NCBI RefSeq assembly: GCF_030464365.1
Contig: NZ_VCYI01000008.1
Coordinates: 1-64,000, forward strand
Length of the DNA stretch: 64,000 nt
From: Methanoculleus methanifontis
GTDB lineage: Archaea > Halobacteriota > Methanomicrobia > Methanomicrobiales > Methanoculleaceae
Direction: 5' to 3'
The translations under genes and the position numbers were made by a program. Of the stretch, positions 45,142-54,480 are shown piece by piece. The notes beneath the pieces were generated by a model that ran no database searches, was not told where the DNA came from, and worked only from the letters and a program-made list of their open reading frames with translations. Numbering within the stretch: position 1 is the stretch's first letter; every line of letters begins with the position of its first letter.

Positions 45142-45619
45142 AGAGTTCCGCCTCGAGGGCGAGCCTGCAGATCCGCTCCCTCTGTCTTCGCGGGAGGGCT
45201 ATCGCGTGCTGCAGCCGCTCTTCGAGCGCGATGACGCGGGTTCCCTTCACCAGGTTGTCCGCGTGAGCGACGATCTTCTCTTCAAGCGTGCAGGGCATGC
45301 AGTCGCGCGGGACAAGACCCAGCAGCGAACACTCGTCGGCTGTCAGCCCGGCCCCGATGTGTCGCTCGACGATGGCGGCGACCGCCTCGTCGAGACCGAA
45401 CGACCGGCATATCTCGCCGCCCGCTTCGGCGTGGCAGAGGTCGTGCGTAACTCCCCGGCCGATATCGTGGAGGAGGGCGCCGGTCTCGACCAGGTCGCGA
45501 TCGACCAGAGGGTCGGACGCATAGGCGAGCGCAAGGTCACGCACCGCCCGGCAGTGTGCGATGACCCCGTCGGAACACCCCGCCCGCCTGAGAAGACCGA
45601 TGCAGTTCTCTTCACGCAC
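45134..45619 (-). CDS. HD-domain phosphohydrolase
   Basis: A 161-residue protein of the archaeal HDIG/TIGR00295 type. Metal ligands are visible in [19 protein letters not shown] (HD) and VERHIG, with a later AHADNLV. Substrate unknown, nucleotides or cyclic nucleotides likely. GTG 45619 overlaps the TFE stop by 8 bp; upstream codons to 45721 fall within TFE and are shadows. Confidence 0.82.
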   Translation of the reverse strand: MREENCIGLLRRAGCSDGVIAHCRAVRDLALAYASDPLVDRDLVETGALLHDIGRGVTHDLCHAEAGGEICRSFGLDEAVAAIVERHIGAGLTADECSLLGLVPRDCMPCTLEEKIVAHADNLVKGTRVIALEERLQHAIALPRRQRERICRLALEAELFR

Positions 45620-46133
45620 TCCCGAGGCTCTCCTTGATCCTGTCGACTCTCTTCCTGAGAGCGGCGGCGAGGAGTTCGTTGTCGAAGTGTTCGAGCATCT
45701 CTTCGCAGTTCGGGCACTCAAAGTTCCAGTTCGCCGCGTCCGTGAAGGTGTAGATGACGCTGCAGTTCCTGCACATGTAAAAGTCGTTCTTCTCCTCGTA
45801 GGCGAGTCGGGTGTCGAGTTGTTCGAGCACGTCGCGGATCTGCTCCTCGAGGACGTCGTAGATACGGTCGACGCGGAGGTGCCAGAGGTAGGTAAGCCAG
45901 CCGGTCTCGGTGTTCTTCAACCGCCGGTACTCGGCGAGACGCCGCTCGTAGAGCGTATACAGGGTATGGCGAACGGTGTTGAGGTTGACCCCGGTTATTT
46001 CGGCAAGTTCCTCGTCACTGTGCTCTCCATCTTCGGGGAACCGCCTGAGAAGTTCGATTCCCTCCTCCCCAATCATGCGCAGGATATAGGCGTTGATTGC
46101 CGGATCATCCAATAGTTCAGTGACGGATACCAT
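45612..46133 (-). CDS. tfe: Transcription initiation factor TFE alpha
   Basis: A 173-residue homologue of TFIIE alpha that aids promoter opening. The winged helix (about 5-95) contains [20 protein letters not shown]; the zinc ribbon is [11 protein letters not shown] ... [15 protein letters not shown] precedes ATG 46133. A TATA-like box lies near 46166-46175. It is followed and overlapped by the HD gene. Confidence 0.94.
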   Translation of the reverse strand: MVSVTELLDDPAINAYILRMIGEEGIELLRRFPEDGEHSDEELAEITGVNLNTVRHTLYTLYERRLAEYRRLKNTETGWLTYLWHLRVDRIYDVLEEQIRDVLEQLDTRLAYEEKNDFYMCRNCSVIYTFTDAANWNFECPNCEEMLEHFDNELLAAALRKRVDRIKESLGSA

Positions 46134-46247
46134 GCTCAAATCTCTCCCTTAACTGGATAAACGTATAAGAATATATATGCCGCATCGATGTCTACCATAC
46201 TCTGCTCTTAACCTTTAATTGACTTTTCCCGTCCTGAGGGGGCGGGC

Positions 46248-47327
46248 TCATTGGCCGAGCAGCCTTCTGGCGGTCGCGGTGTTCCTCTCGAGGTCGGCAT
46301 ACGCCTCCCCTTCCGTCTCGCCGCAACCGTAGACACTCACGACAGCGTGCCCCTCCTCGAACTCGGTACCGGGCCAGGGGATGTCGGCGACACGGGGCGC
46401 AAAGTTCGCAAGATCGGTGTCAAGCCGCATATCCCGCTCGGCAAAGAGGATCCGCCGAACCGCGACCTGCCGGGGTGCGGGAACCGCTGTCGGAATCATC
46501 CCGCGGCAGGCGTTCATGTGCATGGCGAAGACGCTCTTCTGGATCGCCATCTCGACGGTATCGAGGGTGGCCTGGAACCGGGGATTGATCTCGATCGCCC
46601 AGGGTTTCTCCCCCGCAACAAAATCGATCCCGATCGAGCCCACGCACCCGCTTGCGGCGCAGATCCTCTCCGCCACCGCGATCATCTCCCCGGCAAGGGG
46701 ATGGGAGAACGGGGTGAGCGACCCGGCAAACCCATGTGCGCTCTCCCCCTCGTCCCGGAGGATCTGCCGGTTGACCGCAATCGCCCGCGCACGCCGGCCG
46801 TCCGCAACGCAGGAGACGCTTGACGGGATGCCGTCGACGAGAGCCTGCGCGATGTAGGGGATCTCGGGCCAGGCCTCCTCCCACCGGCGGAGATCCTCCT
46901 CCGCTCTCACGACCGCGTTCCTCCATCCTCCTGCTCCCCGGCGCGGCTTGATCATCGCCGGGTAACAGTCGCCGCCGGCGAGCGACGGAACCGGCACCTC
47001 CAGTTCCTCGAAGAACTGCTGGATCTCCAGTTTGTCGAGGAACCGCTCCACCTTCGCGGGCGGCGTGCCGCAGAGCGGGATCGTCGTCCCGACGGCCTCG
47101 GCGCCCGAAGCGACGACCAGCGCGTCGACCGGATGGCGGGCGGCGAGTTCAGTGATCTTCTCCGGGAGTTCGTCGAGTTCGTCGAACGTGAGACAGTCCT
47201 CCGTGTACCAGCCGAGATCCTGGTCGCAGAAGTGGTCGACGGCGTAGACCGTGTAACCGGCCCGGCGGGCCGACTGCGCCACGTGCCGCGTGGCGAACCC
47301 CGCAACCAGAACCCGGCCCTTCACCAC
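46248..47327 (-). CDS. ATP-grasp ligase-like protein
   Basis: A 359-residue ATP-grasp enzyme. The N-terminal Rossmann part ([19 protein letters not shown]) precedes the ATP-binding lobe ([16 protein letters not shown]) and the metal-binding segment [20 protein letters not shown]. Archaeal members (COG2232-type) are predicted carboxylate-amine ligases with unknown substrates; cofactor synthesis is possible. It overlaps Trm56 by 7 bp. Confidence 0.83.
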   Translation of the reverse strand: MVKGRVLVAGFATRHVAQSARRAGYTVYAVDHFCDQDLGWYTEDCLTFDELDELPEKITELAARHPVDALVVASGAEAVGTTIPLCGTPPAKVERFLDKLEIQQFFEELEVPVPSLAGGDCYPAMIKPRRGAGGWRNAVVRAEEDLRRWEEAWPEIPYIAQALVDGIPSSVSCVADGRRARAIAVNRQILRDEGESAHGFAGSLTPFSHPLAGEMIAVAERICAASGCVGSIGIDFVAGEKPWAIEINPRFQATLDTVEMAIQKSVFAMHMNACRGMIPTAVPAPRQVAVRRILFAERDMRLDTDLANFAPRVADIPWPGTEFEEGHAVVSVYGCGETEGEAYADLERNTATARRLLGQ

Positions 47328-47854
47328 TCCACCGTCTTCTTTCCGATCTTCGTCGGTTCGATCCGGATCTTTGCGTCCGGGTACTCCCGGTTGAGCTCCT
47401 TCCCCTCGAAGAGGTGGTCGAGGAAGAGGGCAAGGCTCGATATCTCCGAGTGGGGCTGGGTCGTCACCGAGACGTTGTAGTCGGCGAGCCCGTAGATGTC
47501 GCCCGGCACCTTCTCCGCTCCCACCACGACGAGCACCCGCTCCTCTCCGCGGATCTCATCGATGACGTCGGTCATCCGGAGCCCGTACATCGTGAGGTGG
47601 GCGATCTTGCCGCCGGCGGCCTTCCAGTCCTGGATGCACCGCCGCCACTTCACGTCGTTCTCGATAAAGAAGTCTCCTCCCCACCGGTCTGCCACGTCCG
47701 TTATGCTCAGAGCGACACCGGGATCGTCTGCGGCGAGGTACATCCCCCGGGCACCGAGCGCCCGCGCTGCGAGTCCGACGTGTGTCGTCACCCGCTGGTC
47801 ACGTTCGGGCCGGTGGCCTATCCGGAGCACGGCTACTTCTGGCATGCCGCTCAT
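47321..47854 (-). CDS. trm56: tRNA (cytidine(56)-2'-O)-methyltransferase
   Basis: A 177-residue SPOUT enzyme that methylates C56 in the T loop of archaeal tRNAs. Typical segments are [37 protein letters not shown] and the knot end [19 protein letters not shown]. It overlaps the upstream HTH gene as ATGA and the downstream ATP-grasp gene. Confidence 0.94.
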   Translation of the reverse strand: MSGMPEVAVLRIGHRPERDQRVTTHVGLAARALGARGMYLAADDPGVALSITDVADRWGGDFFIENDVKWRRCIQDWKAAGGKIAHLTMYGLRMTDVIDEIRGEERVLVVVGAEKVPGDIYGLADYNVSVTTQPHSEISSLALFLDHLFEGKELNREYPDAKIRIEPTKIGKKTVEW

Positions 47855-48132
47855 TCCTCTCTCCTCGTCGCCCGGATTACCCCGTTCTCGATGACGAACG
47901 GCAGATCATCTATCGTATGGCGGCACTGGCACTCGACCAGCGACTCCTGGATGGAGAGAAGGCGCACCCCCTCCTCCGTCTGTCTGATGAGAAGAGAGTG
48001 TTCGAGACGCTTGAGCGATGCCGTCACAGCACCGGGCTCGATTCCGGTAACTGCTACCAGGTCTTCGACCGTGATGCCGCCGGTTTTGGGAATCCGATGA
48101 TATACGGCCCAGTCCAGATCTTCCTCACGCAC
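47851..48132 (-). CDS. Small winged-helix protein
   Basis: A 93-residue protein with a MarR-like winged helix ([40 protein letters not shown]). First gene of the operon with Trm56 and the ATP-grasp ligase. Its C-terminus has ECQCRH, too little for a metal site claim. Confidence 0.75.
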   Translation of the reverse strand: MREEDLDWAVYHRIPKTGGITVEDLVAVTGIEPGAVTASLKRLEHSLLIRQTEEGVRLLSIQESLVECQCRHTIDDLPFVIENGVIRATRREE

Positions 48133-48256
48133 ACCTATTCTTTTTTCCGGGGAGACCGATATAGTTATTCATGCACCGTTCCGGCTCCGCCGGCCGTTAT
48201 CGCCGCGGTTTTTTTTGCCGGTGCGGAAGATTGGAATGTACAGGTGGGAACCGGGT

Positions 48257-48649
48257 ATGGTCGATTATGTGGAACTGGCGGAACTTGCCGACAGCCTCTT
48301 TGAGGCAAGCGACGACGATGACGAACTTCTCGCGAAGAGACTGGATACGCTCGACGATGAGACACGGGAGGTACTGCTCTCCTCTGATCTCCTCAACGCG
48401 TATCAGGTCTTTTACTACTTCTTCCGGGAGACGCCTGATGAACTGACGATGGAGCGGCTGCAGCTCCACGCCGCGTCGGACCTCGCACGGGGGCTCGTCA
48501 TCGACGAGGTCGACCTCTACGAGGTGATCTTTTCGATGGAAGAAGGAGAGCCGATCGTCCTCCTCACCGACGGTGAGAGTACGCTCGCACGGTTCAGCGG
48601 TGCGGAAGCATACGCAAAGATTGCGCTTTACATGGAAGAGTGCCTCTGA
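48257..48649 (+). CDS. Acidic helical hypothetical protein
   Basis: A 130-residue, mostly helical and acidic protein (SLFEASDDDDELLAKRLDTL; VIDEVDLYEVIFSMEEGEP). No family recognised. ATG 48257 follows GGTGGGAA; ATG 48236 is also possible. Confidence 0.6.
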   Translation: MVDYVELAELADSLFEASDDDDELLAKRLDTLDDETREVLLSSDLLNAYQVFYYFFRETPDELTMERLQLHAASDLARGLVIDEVDLYEVIFSMEEGEPIVLLTDGESTLARFSGAEAYAKIALYMEECL

Positions 48650-49062
48650 TGCGTCGAGCCGCCTTCGTTTGAGGGCATAGTCTCTTGCGAGGTTTGAGGG
48701 TCGTCAATAGCCCACATACTTCGCGGATCGCACCTTCGGTGCTCACGCTCACTGTGTTCGCGCCTCGAAGACTTTCAGTCTTCTCAAGCTCCCTTCGGTC
48801 GCACTCCGGAGCGTCGTTTTTCGCGTGAATTGACGGCATAGGGATGATGATGCGGTCTCACGCGAAGGCGCGAAGCCGCGAAGATTGTTGATTGTACCCC
48901 TACTTTCCCTTCGCGTTCTTCGCGTCTCGCACCTGGCGGTGCTCAAGCTCGTTACGCTCACACTTCGCGTGAATTGACGGTACATAGAGATGGATGCGGT
49001 CTCGCGCAAATTGAAGCCAGTAGCACTAGGCCGGCGATCGGTCAGAAACCCTGCGGGTTTCT
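48650..49062. repeat. Noncoding stretch with direct and dispersed repeats
   Basis: No gene is seen. A unit of about 46 bp starting TTCGCGTGAATTGACGG occurs at 48820-48866 and again, imperfectly, at 48964-49010. The part at 48764-48792 matches 12960-12988 at 27 of 29 bases. Short motifs of the form GGTGCTCAxGCT recur. This appears to be a genome-wide intergenic repeat family. Confidence 0.65.
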
Positions 49063-49794
49063 TCAGCTCCTGCCATAATACTGCCAGTCGCTGCCGGCTG
49101 TGATCAGCCGCTCGTCCACCCTTGCTCGCACGATCGGCGGGAGTTCTCCCCAGCGGATCACCGCGTCGCCGATGACGACGAGGACACCCCGGATGCTCGT
49201 GCCGGAGAGGGCGTCGAGGACGGAGGTGTCGTCCGCCGCGATCCGGTTGCAGATCGCCGTCGCCCAGGCGTCCGCGGCGGCGACGTCGGGAGCGAAGACC
49301 GTCACGGCGTCTGCGGTGCCGAAGCTGATCGACGGGCCCACCGTCGCCGACGAGGTGCAGATGCCGAGGATCTCCTCACTAGGAGGGACCCGGAACGCAA
49401 ATCGCCCGCTCAGCGGTGATGCGCCCGCATAGATGCCGATTGTCACCTCGCGGTCGTTCACGAGAGCGATATCCCCACCGTTGTCGACGAGGCCGAACAC
49501 TGCCCCGGCTTCGATCATCGCCTCTACCCCTGCCCGGGCGATGGCGCCCGCCACCGCGGCCATCGGCCCGACTCCCGCCTCCGCGGCGGCCCGGGCCATG
49601 CTCGCCGGGACTTCTGTGGGATTCTGTGGGGTGTACGGTTCAAGCGTTGTTGAAAAATAGGGATCGCCGGCGTTCTGCCGCTCGACCTCATGCCGGGCGA
49701 CCAGCATGCCGGATTTTGCCGCATTGACGTGCCGGGGATCGTCGGCGAGGATCGTCGCGATCGTCTGCCGGAATTCGAAATGCTCCCGGATCAT
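49063..49794 (-). CDS. UPF0280 (COG2122) homocysteine synthesis protein
   Basis: A 243-residue ApbE-like protein (VFGLVDNGGDIALVND, TSSATVGPSISFGTADAVTV). The COG2122 homologue in Methanosarcina acetivorans has been linked to homocysteine synthesis together with COG1900. ATG 49794 overlaps the NIL-ferredoxin stop as ATGA; here all three genes form one operon. Confidence 0.85.
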   Translation of the reverse strand: MIREHFEFRQTIATILADDPRHVNAAKSGMLVARHEVERQNAGDPYFSTTLEPYTPQNPTEVPASMARAAAEAGVGPMAAVAGAIARAGVEAMIEAGAVFGLVDNGGDIALVNDREVTIGIYAGASPLSGRFAFRVPPSEEILGICTSSATVGPSISFGTADAVTVFAPDVAAADAWATAICNRIAADDTSVLDALSGTSIRGVLVVIGDAVIRWGELPPIVRARVDERLITAGSDWQYYGRS

Positions 49795-50189
49795 CCCTGT
49801 TGCGAGAGGGCGCCGTGCGGGCATGCCTGGATGCACTTGCCGCAGAGGACGCAGCGTTCGGCGCTCACACAGAGCCGCCACTCCGCGTCGAAAGAGAAGA
49901 CCTCCTGAGGGCAGACGCTGATGCACGCCCCGCAGTCGACGCACTCCTCCTCATCGCGGATGACGGCGTTCTCCATCGCGCGGACGGTGACCCCCATCTC
50001 CTCGAGGCACCGCCGGACCAGGTCGGCGTCCCTGTCCGGGACGTCGATCAGCACTTCGCCGGCCATCGAGTCGATGTTGGCCTTCTCGACGTTGATGAGG
50101 ACGCCGGTCTCCTTCACCACCCGCGCGATCACCGGCTCTCTTCCTGGATCCGTCTTCCCTTTCCGGGAGAACGCCAGCCGAAGTTTCAT
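49791..50189 (-). CDS. NIL-domain 2x[4Fe-4S] ferredoxin
   Basis: A 132-residue protein: NIL domain (1-75) and two 4Fe-4S motifs, CVDCGACISVCP and CVLCGKCIQACP. Homologues supply electrons for sulfur insertion by the neighbouring DUF39 protein in homocysteine synthesis. Start overlaps the DUF39 stop as ATGA. Confidence 0.9.
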   Translation of the reverse strand: MKLRLAFSRKGKTDPGREPVIARVVKETGVLINVEKANIDSMAGEVLIDVPDRDADLVRRCLEEMGVTVRAMENAVIRDEEECVDCGACISVCPQEVFSFDAEWRLCVSAERCVLCGKCIQACPHGALSQQG

Positions 50190-51694
50190 CGCCGCCGCCT
50201 CCCGCCGAAGAGCTTCCCGAGATCGATCGCCGAGAGGATGCCGACCACCCGGTTCGCCGCATCCACCACAGGAAGGGCGCTGATGTTGTTCTGCTCCAGT
50301 TTCTGGGCTGCGACGTCCACCGGCTCGTCGGGCGTCGTCTTGATCACGTTCCGGGTCATGATGTCCTTCACCTGCCGCAACCGTCCGTCCGTCACCACGG
50401 CCTTTGAGACGTCGTAGGTGGTGATGATCCCGACCAGCGCGCCGTTTCTATCGAGGACCGGGAGATGGTTCATCTCGTCTTTAAGGAGCCGCTTTGCTGC
50501 AACCCGGACTTCTTCGTCCTCCGTGATGTTGATCACCTGTCGGTTCATGATATCGCGGACGCGGGGGGTGACGGCCGTCTCCCGCATCGCCCTCACACGT
50601 TTTGCCGGGTCGATCCGGCGGGTGGGGAGCGCAAGTTCCATCTTCCCCGCTTCGATCCAGCCTTTCAGTTCCTGCGCCACCGCCCGGGCCCGCCGGTAGC
50701 TGGAGAGCGACGACGTCCGGACGGTCTCACCGCCGATCTCGACCGATCCGCTCTTTAAGTCGGCGTAACTGACCTTCGCAAGCGACGGCCGGTCCCGCCG
50801 GGGCGTGCCGAAATCGATGATGTCGGTCAGGATGTCCTCGTCACGCACCGCGGTGCTCCGGACGATCCCGGTATCGAGCACCGGTATCGGGATGCCGACG
50901 CCGACGTACATCGTCACCCCGTAGCCGTTCATCACCGCGGCACGCAGGAACTCCTGGCGCATCTGTTTCATGTCCCCGGACACCATCAGGTTTCCGAATC
51001 CGCCGCCCGCCGAGTGCTGGGTCCCCTCGCCGACGATCATGCCCTCTCCCCCGGCAAGGAAGATCGGAACGCCGCTCCCGATGACCCGGAAGCCGGGATC
51101 GTTCGCGAGCGGTGAGAGGGTTCCTGCGCCGGAGTAGGAGACGTTGCCGCACCGCGGGAGGAGGGTTCCCATGTAGGTGTTGAGCGTCCGGTCGGCGGCG
51201 TTCGAGGCTGCGTTGTAGCACTGGAAGGCGTTTCTCGGGTTGACCATGACCGCCTGGTTCATGTCATCGAGCAGCAGTTCCGTCGTGATGCTCCGGCGCG
51301 GGTAGCAGTCGGTTCCGTGGGAGGTCGCCCGCAGTTCGACGGTGCCCCCTGCCACGAGTTCTTCGAGGACATGAGCGCCGCCGTAGAGATCATCTTTGGA
51401 TTCTGCCTCCTGGGTTGCGCCAAGATAGGCGTCGACCGCCGCGATTCCTGCGTATGCTTCCACGTCGTTGAGCCAGACGCGCTCCATCCGGATGGGGGGG
51501 TCGGCGTGCCCGAAGTTAAAGAAGGCACCGGTAGAGCACATTGCCCCGAACGTCCCGGTCGTGACGACGTCGACCTCCGCCAGTGCCCCTTCCTCTCCCA
51601 ACTCGTCGACGATGCCCGGCATCTCTTCGGCGGTAACGACTCGTGCACTACCGTCGCGTATCCGGGCATTGATGAGGTCGAGGGACTTTTCCAT
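50186..51694 (-). CDS. L-aspartate semialdehyde sulfurtransferase-like DUF39 protein with CBS pair
   Basis: A 502-residue COG1900 protein. The DUF39 domain (1-365) contains the conserved Cys in GAMCSTGAF (Cys53) and TDCYPRR (Cys130); two CBS domains follow (VRDIMNRQVINITEDEEVRV; VKDIMTRNVIKTTPDEPVDV). In Methanosarcina the family converts aspartate semialdehyde and sulfide-derived sulfur to homocysteine. The CBS pair may sense an adenosyl compound, such as SAM; that is inference. A TATA box 26 bp upstream predicts a leaderless transcript. Confidence 0.92.
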   Translation of the reverse strand: MEKSLDLINARIRDGSARVVTAEEMPGIVDELGEEGALAEVDVVTTGTFGAMCSTGAFFNFGHADPPIRMERVWLNDVEAYAGIAAVDAYLGATQEAESKDDLYGGAHVLEELVAGGTVELRATSHGTDCYPRRSITTELLLDDMNQAVMVNPRNAFQCYNAASNAADRTLNTYMGTLLPRCGNVSYSGAGTLSPLANDPGFRVIGSGVPIFLAGGEGMIVGEGTQHSAGGGFGNLMVSGDMKQMRQEFLRAAVMNGYGVTMYVGVGIPIPVLDTGIVRSTAVRDEDILTDIIDFGTPRRDRPSLAKVSYADLKSGSVEIGGETVRTSSLSSYRRARAVAQELKGWIEAGKMELALPTRRIDPAKRVRAMRETAVTPRVRDIMNRQVINITEDEEVRVAAKRLLKDEMNHLPVLDRNGALVGIITTYDVSKAVVTDGRLRQVKDIMTRNVIKTTPDEPVDVAAQKLEQNNISALPVVDAANRVVGILSAIDLGKLFGGRRRR

Positions 51695-51715
51695 GAACGT
51701 ATATTCATTTTGGAA

Positions 51716-51724
51716 TATTTATAG
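51716..51724 (-). promoter_or_regulatory. TATA box of the homocysteine operon
   Basis: CCTATAAATA on minus, centred 26 bp before ATG 51694, so transcription should start on the ATG. From 51725 to 51862 there is no gene. Confidence 0.65.
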
Positions 51725-51862
51725 GTGTTGATTATTACTTTAGGTAATATTGCGCGGGGCCATGCGGGCATCCCGGCAGGGTCTGTCCAGCAGTGGCTCC
51801 AGGAGATGTGTATAGAGTGCCGAATAGGTTTTGCGCCAAAAAAAGAGGTGGTTTTGATGCGC

Positions 51863-53161
51863 TCAGTCCCGCCTGCGTAGCGCGACGAAGAGTCCGAGGA
51901 TGCCGAGCGCCCCTACCACGGCAAAGGGCGCCACGCCCGCGTGGGGAGGAGCCTCGGTCGGCACGGGCGAGAGCGAGGCCGAGGCCGAAGCGGTGCTTCC
52001 GGTACCGACCTGGACGCTGGTCGACCAGTCGCTGTAGCCTCCGAGCGCCACCCTGATCGCATGGGTGCCGGTGGCAATCCCGTCGACGGTCACCGGGGTG
52101 ACACCCTTATAGGCGTTGTCGATGTAGACCTCGGCCCCCGATGGGGAGGAGGTGACTGAGATCGAGCCTGTCGAGGTCGACTGACCGGGCTGGAGCGTCG
52201 CGGTGACGTGGCTCGTGGTCGCTCCGCTGACGACGACTCCCGTCGTGTAGTCCTGGTAGCCGGAGAGAGCAACCCTCACGGTATGGGACCCGACCGGGAC
52301 GTTCGAGATCGTGTACACGCCGGCCGAGGGGGTCTTGCCCTGGTACTTGTCGTCAAGGAAGACGTCCGCGCCTGCCGGGTAGGAGACCACGTCGATGGCG
52401 CCGGTGGTCTCGGAGGGGACGGACGTCAGGTAGGCGTTGACGTAACTGGTCACGCCGGGGCTCACGGTCACGGTCGACTTCCAGTCGTAGTAGCCGGAGA
52501 GATCGAGTTCTATGTTGTGCTTCTTTGCCGAGACACTCGTGAGCGTCAGGGGCGTCCGGCCCTTGTAGACACCGTCCATGTAGACGTATGCACTCGACGG
52601 GCTGGAGGTGACCTTGATAGAGCCGTACTGCTCGATCGGGGTCAGGGTGAACTGGATATTCGACTGCTGTCCCGCCCTGACCGTGACGGTGCTGCGGTCG
52701 GACAGGTAGCCCGACCGTTCGGCGTCAAGGGAGTAGGTGCCGGGAGAGAGGTTCTTGATCGTGAGCGGCGCCGTGCCACGGTAGTTCCCGTTCAGGTAGA
52801 TGGCCGCACCGGAGGGGCTCGACGTGACGTGGATCGAACCGGCGGTCTCGACCGGCTGCAGCGTCGCGTAGACGTCTCTGGTCTCGCCGGCCGCGGGGCT
52901 TGAAGGCAGGCTGGCGGTATACGTGTGGTAACCGCTCTTCTCGACCCGGACGGTGCTGTAAGGCGTCCCGGTGGAGTAGACCGGGACGTCGAGCGTTCCT
53001 CCGTACGTGGTCCCCTGGTACTGGCCGTCAAAGTAGACGTCGGCACCGTCGATGTTGCAGTGGACGCGGTACCACGCCTCATCTCCTCCCAGTGCAGATA
53101 CGGCGGTGATGCCGGCGCAGAGGACGAGGAGCGTCATTCCGATAATAAGAGGTTTCAGCAT
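51863..53161 (-). CDS. PEGA-repeat surface protein
   Basis: A 432-residue secreted protein: signal peptide (LIIGMTLLVLCAGITAVSA), five PEGA-type beta repeats of about 70 residues (each with a pattern like SSPSGAxVYxDGxYKGxTP), then a Pro-rich spacer and a C-terminal membrane helix (PFAVVGALGILGLFVAL) with RRRD. Likely anchored to the outside of the cell. GGAG precedes ATG 53161. Confidence 0.87.
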   Translation of the reverse strand: MLKPLIIGMTLLVLCAGITAVSALGGDEAWYRVHCNIDGADVYFDGQYQGTTYGGTLDVPVYSTGTPYSTVRVEKSGYHTYTASLPSSPAAGETRDVYATLQPVETAGSIHVTSSPSGAAIYLNGNYRGTAPLTIKNLSPGTYSLDAERSGYLSDRSTVTVRAGQQSNIQFTLTPIEQYGSIKVTSSPSSAYVYMDGVYKGRTPLTLTSVSAKKHNIELDLSGYYDWKSTVTVSPGVTSYVNAYLTSVPSETTGAIDVVSYPAGADVFLDDKYQGKTPSAGVYTISNVPVGSHTVRVALSGYQDYTTGVVVSGATTSHVTATLQPGQSTSTGSISVTSSPSGAEVYIDNAYKGVTPVTVDGIATGTHAIRVALGGYSDWSTSVQVGTGSTASASASLSPVPTEAPPHAGVAPFAVVGALGILGLFVALRRRD

Positions 53162-53182
53162 GTTCTGTCTCCGAAAGACAAT

Positions 53183-53213
53183 GGTTGATTCTCGGTTTTT
53201 TTTGAGAATAACC
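53183..53213. promoter_or_regulatory. Inverted repeat upstream of the PEGA gene
   Basis: GGTTGATTCTC and GAGAATAACC form an inverted repeat with one bulge around a T-rich loop, 22 bp before the PEGA start. It may be an operator or a 5' leader hairpin. Confidence 0.45.
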
Positions 53214-53394
53214 TTTTCTATTTGATCTATTCCATGCCTACTGTTTTTATATTATTACGGCTGGTTTGCTCTCAAGATTTGAATGAAACTTGCCGGAAAA
53301 TGAAAATTTATTCGATGGGAGGAGCCGGGCCGGGGGGTGCAGGGCGGCGCCCTCGTTCACACTTTTATCCCGTGAGAGCCATACGGGGTACTGT

Positions 53395-54105
53395 ATGGAT
53401 ATCGAGAGGTTCATCGCCACATTGGAGCAGGTCGCTCCGCCCGAACTGGCCGAGGAGTATGATGCCGGGCGGATCGGACTCGTCGTCGAGGGGAAAGAAG
53501 AGATCGGGATGGTCTGCTGTGCGCTCGATGCCACGCAGAAGGTGGTGGATGCCGCTGTTCGTGCCGGCGCGGATATGCTGGTCGTCCACCATACACCCCT
53601 CTGGAGCCCGGTCACGGCGATTCGGGGGCCGACATCGCGTCTGCTCGGGACGCTCCTTGCCGCCGACATGAATCTCTACGTCATGCACACGAACTTCGAC
53701 CATGCCGAGGGCGGCGTCAACGACGTCCTCGCGGCCCGGCTCGATCTCCTGCAGACGGAGCGGATGGCCGCCGGCCTCGTCGGCGACTGCTCCCTCGACG
53801 CGGAAGAGATCGCCCGCCGGCTCCCGGGTGGAGGGATCCGGGTCTACGGCGAGGTGGGAACAATCCGGCGTCTCGCGGTCGTGGGGGGGAGCGGGTTTGA
53901 CCCCGATCTGATCCGGGAGGCCGCCGGTCTCGGGGCGGAAGCGTTCCTCTCGGCGGAACTCAAGCACAGCGTAGCCCGTGCATCGCCCATTCCCTGCCTT
54001 GAATCCACGCACTACGCGCTCGAAGCCCCGGCCATGGAGACTCTCGCATCACGCATGGGATGGCATTATATCCCTGATCCGCCACACGTAGTGGTAGTTC
54101 CATGA
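53395..54105 (+). CDS. Nif3-like dinuclear metal protein
   Basis: A 236-residue hexamer-forming family member. Metal ligands are in LVVHHTPLW, MHTNFDHAEGG and LKHSVAR. Some relatives are GTP cyclohydrolase I-like enzymes, but the activity is generally unknown. A TATA box (TTTTATC, 53363-53369) is 28 bp before ATG 53395, so it is likely leaderless. The ORF is open to 53290 without similarity. It overlaps the next gene as ATGA. Confidence 0.87.
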   Translation: MDIERFIATLEQVAPPELAEEYDAGRIGLVVEGKEEIGMVCCALDATQKVVDAAVRAGADMLVVHHTPLWSPVTAIRGPTSRLLGTLLAADMNLYVMHTNFDHAEGGVNDVLAARLDLLQTERMAAGLVGDCSLDAEEIARRLPGGGIRVYGEVGTIRRLAVVGGSGFDPDLIREAAGLGAEAFLSAELKHSVARASPIPCLESTHYALEAPAMETLASRMGWHYIPDPPHVVVVP

Positions 54106-54419
54106 GGGGTATCTGGGGAAAGATCGAGCGCGACCGGGTGCTGACACCGGAGTTCCGCGCCTGTATCGAGCGCGTATACGGCGAAAGGGGGCGAAAAGCG
54201 CTCGAAGCCGTCGATGCCGGGCAGGTGAAGCGGTATCTCGACTTCTTCGTTGTGGTGGGCCGGAGCAACGAGTATATCGTCGAAGGGGATTTCTGCACCT
54301 GCAGCGATTTTCTCTTCCGGGGACGCGAATGCTGGCACATTCTTGCGGTGCGCATCGCCGAAAAGACAGAATTATATGAATCCTATGATCTCTGGTATCA
54401 AGATACTTGGAAAACTTAA
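54102..54419 (+). CDS. SWIM zinc-finger protein
   Basis: A 105-residue protein with the SWIM motif CTCSDFLFRGRECWH (CxC...CxH), a small zinc fold involved in nucleic acid or protein binding. Archaeal homologues are stand-alone and uncharacterised. Coupled to Nif3 by a 4-bp overlap. Confidence 0.82.
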   Translation: MRGIWGKIERDRVLTPEFRACIERVYGERGRKALEAVDAGQVKRYLDFFVVVGRSNEYIVEGDFCTCSDFLFRGRECWHILAVRIAEKTELYESYDLWYQDTWKT

Positions 54420-54480
54420 ACAATCTGCACAAACAACTATATCGGTCACAATCATATCAACTTATGCTGCGTGATTTTCA

